From assembly GCA_012845835.1 (NCBI GenBank), contig JABAKD010000023.1:20570691-20634690 (forward strand): a stretch of 64,000 nucleotides of DNA. Direction: 5' to 3'. Origin of the DNA: Undaria pinnatifida. Taxonomy: Eukaryota > Sar > Phaeophyceae > Laminariales > Alariaceae. The notes under the pieces are model-generated. The model did not search any database. It saw nothing but the letters and a program-made list of their open reading frames with translations, and was not told where the DNA came from. Every line of letters starts with the position of its first letter. Positions within the stretch are counted from its first letter, which is position 1. The position numbers and the translations under genes are program-made. Below are positions 32,555-44,213 of this stretch, in pieces.

Positions 32555-34595
32555 TTTTACCCTCTCGGCCGTCCGCTACGACGCAGCTACATACGGCCAG
32601 CAGAAGCAACGGCAGCACCAGCAGCATATACATTTCACGAACATCATACGCACCTACATGCCGTCAGCAGCAGCAACAGCAGCAACAGTATCAGCAGCAC
32701 ATTTGTTGAACATCATACGTATCTGTTGCGCCTGACCCTGTGTGACTTCCGTTGTACACTCGCACTGAACATGTAACGCAATAATTCCAGGTGTTTTGTC
32801 CACATGTCGGGAGCGCACTCCTAAAAATACTTACTGGTATAGCACAAAGGTCGTCCAATATGTTTTATCCTCATTGCTGTCTTCTACGACGCAGCTACTA
32901 CAGCCAGCAGTAGCAATGGCAGCAACAGCAGCCTGTAAATTTCTCGGACATGATACGTAACTGTTGCACCTAGCCCTGTGTGGCAAGTGTGACTGCTGCT
33001 GCACACCTCGCACCAAACTTTTTTCTTCTTCATTCATCCCATTTATTATCCTCGCACTACTCTCGCCCTCCCTCCCAGTAGTGACTCACATCCGGGGCTA
33101 CATAGCGCCCCCCCCCCCCCCCTCCCCACTACGGTACGTGCCTTCGTTTTCATCGAGAGAATAATTCAGCATTTTCTTCCTTCGTCGACTTGCGTCGAAA
33201 TGTACCTACCCACGCTGCTAGGCGCTCTCAGCAGTTGATCCATTTTTTTTTGTTTGCATTTTTGCAAATATAGTCAAAATCTCACCACGGTGGGAATCGA
33301 ACTCAAGGACCAACCCGAGTAATATTCGAGGGTAACCACTAGACCAATGTGGCGAACATGTAGCACATTAATTCCAAGTGTTTTGTCCACATGTCGGGAA
33401 AGCACTGCCATACATTTAAATGGCACCAACGTCGTATCATATGATAGTCATATGCGTTGCACCTAGCCCTCTGGCAGCTGGTGTGCACCTCGTACCTTGT
33501 CAGCAGCAAGTACGGAGCACCTCCTCAGCGGCAGCAGCAGCACCTTACCTGTGGTGCCTAGCCCTTTGTTACCCAGCCGGGTTGTTGTGCTCGCGCCTGA
33601 GGAGACCTCCAGAGCAGACCGTGACTACTGCTACAGTGTCTGCAACAGCATGTTTTTGTTATTATTTTCAATTTTGTACCCTTTCCAACTGCGGAATGAT
33701 GCCTATTGTAATTCCACGTGCATTTTGTCCGTGCAATGCTTAAAGTGTTCAAGTCCGACCACGTAAAGCGACAGCTTGCATTTGCGAAATCGCAGAATGT
33801 TCCTTAACACGATGAAAAATGTTGGCAAAATGTTTGTTTTTGTTCTTTTCTAAAATCAGCCCGCTCTGCTATCACATATTACTGCTGTTATCGCTCGCTG
33901 TGCGACATCATCAGTCCAATATATGTTGCCCTCTGCTGTCTGCTACGACGCACCTACATACAGCCAGCAGCAGCAGCAGAAGCAGCAGAAGCAGCACAGC
34001 TCTCGGACATCATACGCATATGTTGCGCGTAACCCTGTGTAAATGGTGTTGTACCCCTCGCACCGAACATGTCACGCATCGTTTCCAAGTTTTTTTTGTC
34101 CCGGTGTCGGGAGTCACGAAGGCAATGCTATATGATAAGTCAAATGTGTTGCAACCATATCTGCTGGTACCGGGTCTGCAGTTACGTGTTATTTTCCTTC
34201 CTTTTTTCTTTTTGACAATGTTGTACCCTTTTCCAGGTGCGAGATATTCGTGTTCCGTGATCACATCTTACTAATGTTGCCGCCCGCTGTGCAACATCGT
34301 CAGTCCAATATGTTTTAACCATTATGCTGTCTGCTACGACGCAGCTACATACAGCCAGCAGAAGCAACAACAGCCACAGCAGAAGCAGTAGCAGGACATC
34401 CTTTGAACATCAAACGAGGCTGCATTTAGCCAGCACCGACAGCATCAATAGAATCAGCAGCGGCGCAGCTCTCGAACATCATGCGCATCTGTTGCACATA
34501 GCCCTGTTGAGTTCTGCTGTACACCTCGCACTGATTATGCAACGCATTAATTCGAAGTTGTTTGTCCCCATGTCGGGGGTGCACTGCTAAAAGTG
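32555..34595 (+). repeat. CAG-rich tandem array, about five diverged units
   Basis: Units begin near 32557, 32857, 33352 (partial), 33880 and 34250. Where complete they contain GTCCAATATGTT, TGCTACGACGCAGCTAC, an expanded CAGCAG/AGCAAC stretch, CATCATACGCAT.TGTTGC, CACCTCGCAC and TTTTGTCC.CATGTCGGGAG. Unit length varies from about 180 to 500 bp. A tRNA-like sequence sits in the middle. Gln/Ser-rich frames are side effects. Confidence 0.7.
33282..33353 (-). tRNA. tRNA-like sequence, 72 nt, degenerate
   Basis: Size is exactly that of a tRNA. On the minus strand TTGGTCTAGTGGTTA is a good A box/D arm of the Asp/Glu/Gly type and GAGTTCGATTCCC a good B box. GCCAC pairs with GTGGT at the ends. A 5-bp stem CTCGA/TCGGG with loop ATATTAC would give anticodon AUU. 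The T stem has two mismatches and the acceptor is only 5 bp, so a working tRNA is doubtful. Confidence 0.45.
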
Positions 34596-34730
34596 TCGGG
34601 GTCGTTCCTGACGAACGCCAAGAAATGCGAATCCCGACCAAAAAATATGAAACGTCCCGTTTTCAATACGAAATTCACGTTTTTTTGTCAGGAATTCTGC
34701 CTTCAATTTTATGGGAAATGGCCAAATGGG

Positions 34731-35116
34731 ACTGTAGTATTCGTTCTCTCCGTTACGGATGACTTAATATAGGTATTGGATTGGATGAGGCCTCCTGCGC
34801 CGACCTCCAGTGGATATACCACGCGCGCTGAGGGTGCCCTCGGCTGAGGCACCTTCAGCGCTTCGGTATTTCCCGGAAATGGTCGCAACTTGTAGAAGAA
34901 CACTCATGGTAGGGTGGGCGGGGCGGTCTTGATTGTTTAGCTCGTTCCTCGTGTCTTACCGAGGTTTTGCAGGGGCTGCGATACGGATGACTGCACTTGA
35001 TACAGTTTTCAAGTAAATGCCATCTGATTGGATGACGATATTACTGCAGTATTATTTCTCTCCGTTACGGATCACTTAATGTAAGGATAGGATTGGATGA
35101 GGCCTCCTGCGCCGGC
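34731..35116 (+). repeat. solo DIRS-type 3' end (split direct repeat)
   Basis: 34731-34803 and 35043-35116 are about 73-bp direct repeats 313 bp apart (ACTG.AGTATT, CTCTCCGTTACGGAT, GGATTGGATGAGGCCTCC). TGAGGCCTC and the 300-400 bp spacing match the ends of both DIRS-like elements. No recombinase frame follows, so only the terminus remains. Confidence 0.5.
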
Positions 35117-38025
35117 CGGTGGTCCCACCCAAAATTCTTACACCCTTACTGACTACCGTGAATCCACCTCACCCAAACTTACTTTAATTGTAGCCTTACT
35201 TCCGTGCGCGGACGGCAAAGTCTTCCGCGAAAACCGGTGCCAACATCAGGTCGTACGCGTTGTCCCAGGCCTGGTCCCGTCAACGCTTGGTCCCCACCAC
35301 CCTCCTAGTAGTGATAGACCCCACGTTGTATTGCTCCATCTTCCCCGTCTTCTAGTCACCAATTGAATGATATTGTCCAATCAATACGGTTTCAGAGTCC
35401 CAATCCCAAAGCTCCGCTGAACGGGAACACCGATCGATTGTGCACGTCGATCATTACTTGAACTCACCGCATGGTCTAAGGGTGCCGTACCCAACTGCCG
35501 CCAGTTATGATATAGGGCATGCACTTGTTCAACGAATCTTGCGGAAACACCCCATGGCATTCAAAATCGAGTAAGACACTATCCCATGCCTCGCGTTTTC
35601 GCCAAGAAGACCTATACAGCTACCTGTGAATCCCTTTTCGCCCTTCGACGCCGCCAGGATTTCAAACTTACCCAAATCAATCGAGTTTCTCGGCACCTCG
35701 TCATAAGCCAGAGATCTCGAAATATCACCTTTCATCACGTTCTGAGACCGGCATCCATTGGACCTCGGTCTCGGGGCAAACTCTCGGTTGCTCGCCCGCT
35801 CTCCTCTCGACTCTCCTCGGCCCTGCGTGCTCCAGCGCGCGTGCTCCCGAGGTCGTCCCCCCAGCCGAGAGGGGCGACTCTCAATCTTGATTTCTGGTGC
35901 GGGTGCTGGGCAGACATAGTCTTGGCATGATTGCAGTTGCTGCGATTGGCTCCACTTTGGCTGTGCTGCTGTTTTTCGGGTCTTTAAGGAGGTCTTTGAT
36001 TGTGGTGCTCTGCTGTAAATACTCGGTGGAACTACATTTGTTCGCTGGCTTATTTAGTTCGTGCTATTTCCTATTTCGTAAGATTGCGAAGGCAGCGCTG
36101 CGACTCGTACTCGTCGTGTATGTAACTTTTCGCAATGTTGTCACACTGATGAAAAAGTGACTACGAATCTTACGGCCGAAGTTCGAATTTCGGCATGCTC
36201 TCGACCTTCCTCATTTTCTTTGTTATGATCGTTTCGTTTTTTTCATTGTTGCAAGGATGCCCCCCCTCTCTTTTTAATGGTTTCCCTGTTTGTGTCATGC
36301 TAGTGGACGCTTGTGCAGCAATGCTGCGGCGCTAATTCCCGGATCTGCACCCAACAAGAAAGAAGCGGGCATTGTTACAGAGTACTCTACGTAGATAGAT
36401 AGGCTATAGGTTTGATGTGAAACCATGTCATAGTTTACGTGAAACCCGGTCACAGTTGTCATATCTAGACCATCTATGGTACGTATGCGTAGGCTCTCGG
36501 GATGTATACGGAGATGCTCCAAAGGCAGCCACCCCCCCATCGTCACGAATCCATAGCGTATGATATTGTCTGCCTTGTGTTCAAGCCGCGAGCCCAACAG
36601 AGAGATGATTGTACACAGGCACCATGAACCATGAGGAGACAGCCACCCAACACCATCTACCCTTGCGTCCCCACGGGGACACTCCATTACACATGACGGC
36701 GTCGGCAGGACGTGATGGCTGCTTGATGCCGCACACTACCTTTCGGTTGGGCAAGGTGCCCCTCTTTTTCCCTCTCGCGGCGAGCATGCTTTGACCTGGT
36801 AACTGTTGTTTTGGATTTTTTGTTTTGCTTTTGCTTTTTTTGTGAAATATGTTTTTCGGTCTCATCTTGTGTTTTTTGCACGGAGAGGACGGACTGCCAC
36901 GCGGTAGCAGCCATCTTTTGCTCCTCGGTATCGAGTGACGAGCCCCTGCAGGCCTTAAGCCTGTGATCGCCTCGTCGACTCTAACTTAGCACGCCCTTAT
37001 GGTTGTAGCTTTCGATATACGATCTAGATATTTGGTCTCCCTTCCTTTCTTTTTCATGCGGCCATATGACCATTGTACGTATACCAGTGTTAGATTAGAC
37101 GAGCCCGGTGTAAGAAGGGCTTCTCGATAGAGTTGGCCTGAGCTACATCGCCGATGACGTCGCACCCGCTGAAAGTCTGCGAGCACTTGATACTCGAGTG
37201 ATTCAAGTAGCAGGCTTCCTCCCCATGCCTACTACTGTAGCACGCCGCTACTGTCAAGGGCATGCATACATAAGTTTGCTCTATCTCCCCGTGTACGAGT
37301 GCTTCGGATGGACACTGAAAGGCATCCGGCTTCTCTCCTTCCTTTTTTTTTGTCACTCTGTTTTTGTCGCACATAGTCTAGTTCGTATAAATGGAGACAA
37401 ATTCGAGCACTTCAGTTATGCCCGTAATACAGTGTACCAGGTACGCAGTATGCCAATGCTGTAACCTTTGATTGTTTCTGATCTGTGAGACACACGCTTT
37501 TGAGCATGTTCGCGCTGAGTACGGCTGACCCGCCTCGGCTAGGCCTGTCCTACCTCGCGCGCATGCACAACGATCAATGCACCACGTCCGTGCGAGTCTC
37601 ATTCCAGAGGCTAGTATGACAGGCAATCAGTGCATGTTTTGACCCGCTCATGTCGAAATGATGACCCATTTAAAACTATTTTTTTTTGTGAGAATGTGAC
37701 ACACCGCTACGACTTTCGCAGTTGGATTTACAGTAGCATTGTGGTGTGGTAAATGCTGTGTTCTCAATATGATTCCCAGCGGCTTTTCTTTATGGGCTCG
37801 TAGCAACACATATCGAATGGGGTGTACGTTGGACGTCAAGCGCGTATCTGGTATACACGTCGTAAAATCATATAGACCACCATAATTTTCTTGTCTCCAG
37901 AATGTTCCCTGGGTCTCGCCAGTCGTAAACCATGTCGTTCATACACTTGCCGTGCACGTAACAAACCATGAATATGTGGCTTGGGGCCACACACCAAACC
38001 TTGGTACCAGATCATCCTGGTATTC
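35117..38025. other. no gene recognised
   Basis: About 2.9 kb without an identifiable gene. A plus frame at 35586-35930 is Arg/Ser/Pro-rich and unconvincing. A B-box-like GAAGTTCGAATTTCGGC with a paired T-stem lies at about 36176-36200, a possible tRNA relic too incomplete to call. Confidence 0.4.
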
Positions 38026-38029
38026 TCAA

Positions 38030-38210
38030 TTACAGGCTGTGCAGGTAGCCTACATAACAGAAACAGGGTAGTAAAAAAGGACAGGATGAAACAGGAGGTT
38101 AATATATATGGGAGTCGTTGTATGGAATTTAGCGTCGAGCGCACCCTTTCCCAAGTAAGAACTCAGCCTGGTTCAGTATTTATATAGCTTATTATATTAG
38201 GTGCCCCATA
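38030..38210 (+). repeat. dispersed repeat family R3, copy
   Basis: Shares GCACCCTTTC.CAA(G)TAAGAA.TC..CCTGG and TTA(T/G)TAGGTG.CC with 53080-53225 and 53440-53640, plus AACAG(G)..A/GAAACAGGA upstream. Confidence 0.5.
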
Positions 38211-39969
38211 CTGTACATATCCGACGACTACGATAACGTATGGAGTACACTACGTGACAATGCATTCGGCGTTCCTGTGCTACTTCCGCACAGCTTCATA
38301 CCGGTATGCACATCATATTTGTTGTACCGGTATTAGACTATAGTTGTCATAGGCCCATCGCGTGCCCTGTGTTGTGTGCGACACGCTAGTCTGGTAAAGC
38401 TGTTGACATATCACGCCAGGTATACGCCACGCGCATGACCACCTATTAGGCGCCGCTCTTTGCGCACCGTTTTTGGATGAGCTTTCCCAACAAAGTTCTA
38501 GATGCCACGCGTTTTACTGAGGTGCAGGCTGTGTTTCTTTTGTCTTTTGGTGTTGTTTTTTTCGTTTTGCCTTTTGCGATTGTACAGCGTTCGTCCCGCC
38601 ATCGATACTAATGGCAACTGTTCGTACACTCGTCTGTTAATGTACGCTGCACAGCCTACAGACACATACGAACAGACCTAGTGCTGTCGAAGTTTGAACG
38701 TATCGACCTACCAGGTATTGTGGTATACCACTAATGGTATAGCTAGATGGGACTGCCACTCTGCGTCCTTCATTCTGAAAACATGATCGACTAACGTATC
38801 ATTCATTATGCGCCTGTGCGCGATGCGAATCCGTCGACCCATGCTGCTTTCAACTGCATGGTGATTATCTTACATGGGAATTCAGCATGTTCGCACGCTT
38901 ATTATGATAGCTGCATTAGCATGTTGTTTCGCGCGTTTTTTTTATGCTGTCCGTCCTGGTATGTTTTGTTATGTTGTTGTGTTCGCGCACGCTCGAAAAC
39001 CTTTTCGTTACGCTGCTCGTTTTGCTTTCATGATAGGGCTGTGAGTTGGCACGCCTTAAGTCGCCGACTAGTTATTAATCGGACTAATAGTCTGTCGTGA
39101 AACGGAGGTGCGGACTATCTGACTTATTGAGTCTTCTTTACTTTTGGAAGGCAATGCGGGATACAGCTTTGTACCGTGAACTGTTGCGGGCTGCGGATAC
39201 GCTCCTTGCTTGTAGCGTCCAGCGGGGTTGCTCTGCACATGGGTCCCAAGTGACTGTTCCCTATTGCTGCTGCTGGTTGGTGTATAGCTTCCGTCTACCC
39301 CTTCCTGCTGCAGTTGGCATAGGCTGCGTACGTCACTTGGCTACCTACGAATTATAATATATCCCGTCAGTCATTAAATTTACGGAGTCGACGAGGCCAT
39401 TGTAGGCACGCACACGAGGGTTTGACGGCTATATGTAGGGCGCGGGGTGGGGCCGCCCAACCCGGGGCTGTGCTGTTAGCAAATGCGACAAGCGTTCGTA
39501 TGTATTGCATCACAATAACTACGGGTCGGCACGAATGACGCATCAACACGCGGATCTACTTCTGCTACCCTTCATGTTGGCTTCGTGCGAATCTACCCAG
39601 AGCAGTTCAAGGACTAGAATAAGCGTTCCTGGGCATGCACCCGCGGTGTTGTCAGCTGACACGCGCACGCAGGTTTATCAGCTGGGCGGGGCGAGGGGTG
39701 GGACCTTGCCCGGCCCTGTGTTTCTGCAAAATATGACGGATAATCTATCGATCTCGGCCTCGCCGCGTCTCAGCTGAAAACATGGAATATGTGCCTGGAT
39801 TTTTTGTGACCTGCTGCTGCTGCAGCCGTGGCGTGCGATTTCAAGGTTCTAATACCAGTGTACAAGGTTCTAGGGGAGTTGCGCAAGGACACGTTATTAT
39901 TATTATCAATACCGGACGCAATGACCATTTGTTTGTACATACCTGGTACTAAAAACCTTGCTGTTGTAT
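38211..39969. other. no gene recognised
   Basis: Only short frames. TACCAGGTA-type motifs occur at 38709-38717 and 39940-39948. Confidence 0.4.
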
Positions 39970-39984
39970 CATTGCGACGTAGCT

Positions 39985-40330
39985 TCATTCGTGTATAGTT
40001 TGGGATTAATGAGGCCTCTCGGCTGCGACCAGCCGGAGACTCTCAACCAGGGTTACTACTCCCGGGTTGGTTCTATGACGACCACTGCGGCATCTCATCG
40101 CAGGGAGTAGGTACCCCAGTCAAATAAACACTAACAATACTGATGTCGTTGTCGGCGGTACGATGGGCGGGCGGGATGGTCTTTGCTTTATTCTAACCTC
40201 CTTGAACTTGTCGTGCTGCTGTCGGGTATCGATGACAGCCACGGAGTGGGTTCGCTCTGCTCACTCTCCAAGTAACATCAGGAGACTTTCCCTTTATATT
40301 TTGGGATTAATGAGGCCTCTCTGCGGCGGC
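39985..40330 (+). repeat. split direct repeats at 3' end of element 1
   Basis: TTTGGGATTAATGAGGCCTCTC occurs at about 40000-40021 and again at about 40301-40322, 301 bp apart. Element 2 has the same pair 402 bp apart. Paired repeats at the 3' end are expected for Ngaro/PAT-type YR elements, which form a circular intermediate before recombinase-driven integration. Confidence 0.65.
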
Positions 40331-40594
40331 ATGAGATCACACCCATACTTGTTGCCCTTTCCCCTTATCTCCATGCCGTCGCGCGTTGGTACCGAATGTG
40401 CGTGAGGGTGGCTTCTTTTCCTGATTATCCCCAAAATTCTAGTCAAGTCCCTTAATGGATCGTTTGCCGTCGGTTGTCCAGAGGGAAAGCCGCGTACGAG
40501 TCCCCAACCCCCCCCGACAGTGGCAAAGCGTCTGCGTCTATGAACGCCGTGTCGCGCGAGCGCTTATCTCCTCGTAACCCCGCTGCTGACGCGG

Positions 40595-41821
40595 TCACCC
40601 CCCTACGTATTGCCCGACGACTGCCGCAGACTTCCATCCGACGTACTCCATGAAGACGTCCATGGCCGTATCATCCATGTGGTGGCTAGCCGCCCCCCCT
40701 AGGCGGAAAGAGTGCAACGTGTACCGCTTATCCCCCATACCCGCTGCCCGCAGGTGAGCCTGAAAGTTCGCGGTCATCTGCGCTGGTGTCAAGGCTAGAT
40801 TCCCTTTCTCTCCGTTTTCTCGGACGCTTGGAAACAGAAAACCTGAGCCTTCTGCTAGCGCCCACTGCATGGACGCTGCAGCTTGTCGGTACTTGATCAT
40901 AGCGGCCACCGCGCAAAATTCGCGACAATCGGTGTTCCTCCTCACCACTACCGCTTGGGAGGATTCCCGTAGATTTGTCCCAAAGAGGAAATTGAAAATG
41001 AACCCCTCTCACCCGGACATCTGCATCACTTGTGCCGCGACCGCTACCGACAGTTCGAACCCGCGCTTCATCATGTGTAATGCCACGCAAAAAATCGTCA
41101 CGTTCTGCCGCTGTCGGCAAGGTGGCTACGCGTCGTCGCATGTCTATGACCAACCTTCGCTACTGGCTCGCCACCAGCGGGGGCGCCTGTTTCACCGACA
41201 CCCCCCCTCGTCGCTGGTCCTCCTGCGCGTTGGCCAGGTATCCCCTCACGAGCGGGCTCGCTACTGGATTTCCCCGTTGCTCAACGGAGTCCCAGTCACT
41301 GTGCTTGCCGAGCTGTTCTATCATGGCACATTTCAACTTCGACACCTTCCCTATGTCTAGGGATGATACTGCGTACCGCTTCCTACACTTGTCCCCCGGT
41401 CTACACTGTGCGTTGATATCCAAACCCACGCCGGGACACGTAACGGCGTGCACCAATTTGGTGCCGTTCCCGTGCGAATCTAGCCAACACGACCACTCGA
41501 AAATGTCTACGTCGGTAGTGGTCACCCAGTCCCTTCCGTTCGACGTCCGCGCCCGAAGAAACGTGTCAAAATTATCCGCTACCCGGCACTTCCGCTGTTG
41601 GCCGGCCTTCCCTACCAGCGCCTCCAACACCTCTGCTACTCGCTCTTGTAGCTTACTGTCCACGATTTTAGCGGGCGGCCCAGCTGTTCGGGGTTCTGTA
41701 TGTGGGGTGCCTGCATGACTGACAATACGTGTATGGGCCTAGGTATTGCCTGGCACTCTGTGCAGAGCACTCGTGGGATCAAATCGGCCGCCCGCGTCGC
41801 CCCGTAAGGGAGCGCGTCCAA
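40595..41821 (-). pseudogene. DIRS tyrosine recombinase of element 1, broken
   Basis: Catalyses site-specific integration of the circular DNA intermediate. Minus-strand pieces: 41821-41690 starts DALPYGATRAADLIP and a CTEC half zinc ribbon; 41663-41160 is the N-terminal helical domain (RVADNFDTF, DVDIFEWSCWLDSHGNGTK); 41153-41090 continues RRRVATLPTAAERD; then, after a frame change, KRGFELSV (catalytic Arg I), a TGA, FIFNFLFG, and 40948-40595 with YTLHSFRLGG (H-x-x-R) and GWKSAAVVGQYVG (likely Tyr nucleophile). Compared with element 2, short deletions shift the frame near 41690 and 41090, and a TGA lies near 41000. Not functional as it stands. Confidence 0.8.
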
Positions 41822-41829
41822 CGCTCCGT

Positions 41830-41985
41830 CCGCGTATCGCTAATACCAGGCCGAACTACCCGGGCATACGGGAGGGAGGGGACCGGGAGGCGACGCACGC
41901 GCGGGGAAACGGGGTGCAGGCGGGGAAGGGGAGGGGGCGGGGGGGTGAGGGTGGGGGTGGGGGTGGGGGTGGGGGGGGGTCGGTC
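41830..41985 (+). repeat. G-rich tract between the pol and recombinase ORFs
   Basis: GGGGGTG-type units with long G runs on the plus strand. Element 2 has only 38 nt between the same two ORFs and lacks this tract, so it is an expansion private to element 1. The sequence could form G-quadruplexes. Confidence 0.75.
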
Positions 41986-41987
41986 CG

Positions 41988-44026
41988 TTACCTTCTGTTC
42001 CCGCTTCGGAAGTCTACCTCGACCGCGCGCATTCCGTGCGGCACGTACACGTAGTCGCGCACGCCATCCCGATGGTGGGGGAATCCGAAACTACCTGCCT
42101 TTGGCAGCGCGAGCGTCCGTACCGTCGCGCAGCTGACCTGCGGGAACCAGTACTCGCGCACGTCAGGGACAACAATCACGGCGTGTGCTCGACACTCGGC
42201 CAAGTGTTGCACGACATGCCCCGCCATGACCGGGGGCGGGAAGCAGTATCCGAACGCCGGCATGTTCCCTCCCGTCGTAACGGCCGCGTTTGGGCTAAAG
42301 AAGTTCAATCCCGCCGACGCTTCGCAGTGGTACCGCGAAAAGAACGGCAGCCGCCGCCTTTCGCCCGCCCTCGTCTTGGGGCCTTCCTGGGCGTTCTCCG
42401 AAGATGCCATAAGGTCGACGGTAAACTCCCCGGAAAACTCTCGTGAGCGCTGAAATACCGCCGGCCGAAGGCGGATGATCTCGGCCCTTCCTGGTCTAGT
42501 GATTGCGTCCGCCGATTAGTTTTCCGCCGTTGGCACCCATCTCAGGGAGAGCCAGAATCCCTGGTCTGCCTGTAGCTCGAATAGCCTGACCAGCAGTCCG
42601 TGGGTGGTTGGGTTTTTCGATCGACCCTTTTTAAACGCGTCTACCACGGAGCGATTATCCACATCCAATACCAGCTGTGCGCGGCGGAGTTGTCCTGGGT
42701 GTGCTCGGCCGCACTCCGTCAGCACTTCCAGCAGCGCAAACATCTCTTTTTCGTTAATGTGCCGAGACAACCACTCGTGGAGGAACCCCCCGCCCGCGGA
42801 GAATTCGCCTCCTGGCATCGACACCACTCCACCCCACTGGTTGGACGACGCGTCGGCAGCGGCGACGGTAACCTGTGAGGCGTAGTGGCGCGGTTTGTAC
42901 CACAGGCCCTCTTGGGCCGTTGCCGACAGGCTGCGCCATATGTTGAGTTCCGCACACGGATCGGGTTTACTGCTCAAATGTATCTCCCGCCCGTTTGCCT
43001 TCGCGATTGCCGCAAACATATAGTGTATCCACAGGGACGCCGGTCGGATCGCGACCGACATGCTGATGCACTTGCCCGCAATTTTCTCCAGCATCTGCAC
43101 GGTGAGCGAACCTTGCTCCAATGCTGCCTGGATCAGAGCATGAAGCTTCTGAAGCTTGTCTTCCGGGACCCGGAACGAGGTGGTGCTCGAATCGCACAGA
43201 ATGCCGGGGTACCATTGTATCCTTGACGGCTTCAGGTCGCACTTGGTGTCCGACAAGAAGTAGCCGCAGAAGTACGAGACCAACGTATCCGTGTGAAGCA
43301 CCTCTGCGGCGGACAACCATTGCACCTTGTCAGAGCACCCGAATGTGGAAGTGAAGTTCCCATAACACGCGTCGTCGATGTAGGCGAGGACAGGAATGCC
43401 GCGTGATCGCAGGTACGCCACTTTTGCTTCGCTAAGTAAGTGGTAGCAAACCGGGCTCTCGTTCCACCCGAACGGGATGGTAGTGCACACGTAATCGGTG
43501 TTGTCGTACGAAATCCCAAAGAGTGGCCAGCTTTCCGGCTGCAGACTGAGGTTGTGGAAACTGGACCGGTCGTCCAGACTACCCATGTAGATCCCCTCTT
43601 CTGCAACGTCTTCCACTCTGGCCACTGTGTCCATCTTAAATGGAGCGTGGTGGCAGCGCTCGTTAGGTGCTCGGGCGTCGATGACTAGCCGTGGCTTCGA
43701 AGGTTCGACGGACAGCGGCAGCACCAGTCGCGGTCGCGCCGGGCCTGTCGGGCCTCTAACGTCGGCCCATCTCGCCACGTATCCTTGTTTGACTAGGGCT
43801 GCGACTTCCGACCGCACAAAGTCGGCGTGGGCCTGCGGTATGCGATTGGGGAGCGACGTCCCCGAGAAGCCCCCCCGCCGGTACGGAAACTCGCGCGATG
43901 CACCCCGGGACTCTTCCGTAAGGAACTCGAAAACGCTCACGCCGTTGTTGATATATGATAGTAGCTGTGCTGCCTAAGGGTGGCCCCGCAACACCACCCT
44001 TTCCCAAAACTCGCAGCGGTGGTACG
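41988..44026 (-). pseudogene. DIRS RT / RNase H / Dam-like methylase of element 1, broken
   Basis: Polyprotein that copies the element. The main open piece is 43940-42516. In order: KPRLVIDAR, MGSLDDRSSFHN (motif A), IPFGWNESP (motif B), LAYIDDACYGNF (catalytic YIDD), then RNase H with ADASSNQWGG (Asp), NEKEMFALLEVL (Glu), LDVDNRSVVDAF (Asp) and WVPTAEN, where a TAA (42516-42518) replaces the Thr codon of element 2. The same frame continues SADAITRPGR, then FTVDLMASSENAQ, YCFPPPVMAGHVV and VIVVPDVREYWFP, the methylase-like region, ending at 41988. A TAG at 43975-43977 also cuts the N-terminal side, and about 50 N-terminal residues seen in element 2 are missing. Confidence 0.85.
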
Positions 44027-44213
44027 ATTGACAAAAAGGTGTTACGAGACATATGTATGTCTAGGAGTCTTTTTGAGAGGACGTGGTTACGTTGCGACTG
44101 TGACCAGACGCACCCGCCTAGAGACATGGCGGACGTAAGGGCAATCAGCTACAGCGACACTCCGGCCTTGGCCTCTATCAACATTTCGAGTCTTATCTGT
44201 ACGATTTTTACAT

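Larger units (their letters stand above)
39970..44213 (-). mobile_element. DIRS-like retrotransposon, element 1 (defective)
   Basis: Reading the minus strand, the order is RT/RNase H, Dam-like methylase, G-rich spacer, tyrosine recombinase, paired direct repeats. The right boundary is taken where similarity to element 2 stops (44085-44213 against 63107-63227, including GCGACTGTGACCAGAC and a small hairpin). The left boundary is the outer direct repeat. Every coding part carries stops or frameshifts, and the pol N-terminus present in element 2 is deleted here. Confidence 0.75.

Noticed and set aside
32555..34595. CRISPR-like array
   Set aside because: Units are long, diverged, unequal in spacing and sit in a eukaryotic repeat landscape with no cas-like gene.
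36160..36205. tRNA gene with anticodon ACG
   Set aside because: T arm is good, but the anticodon stem has two mismatches and no acceptor or D arm can be closed.
41032..41718. 228-codon plus-strand open frame
   Set aside because: Antisense of the element 1 recombinase; the conserved recombinase motifs are all on the minus strand.
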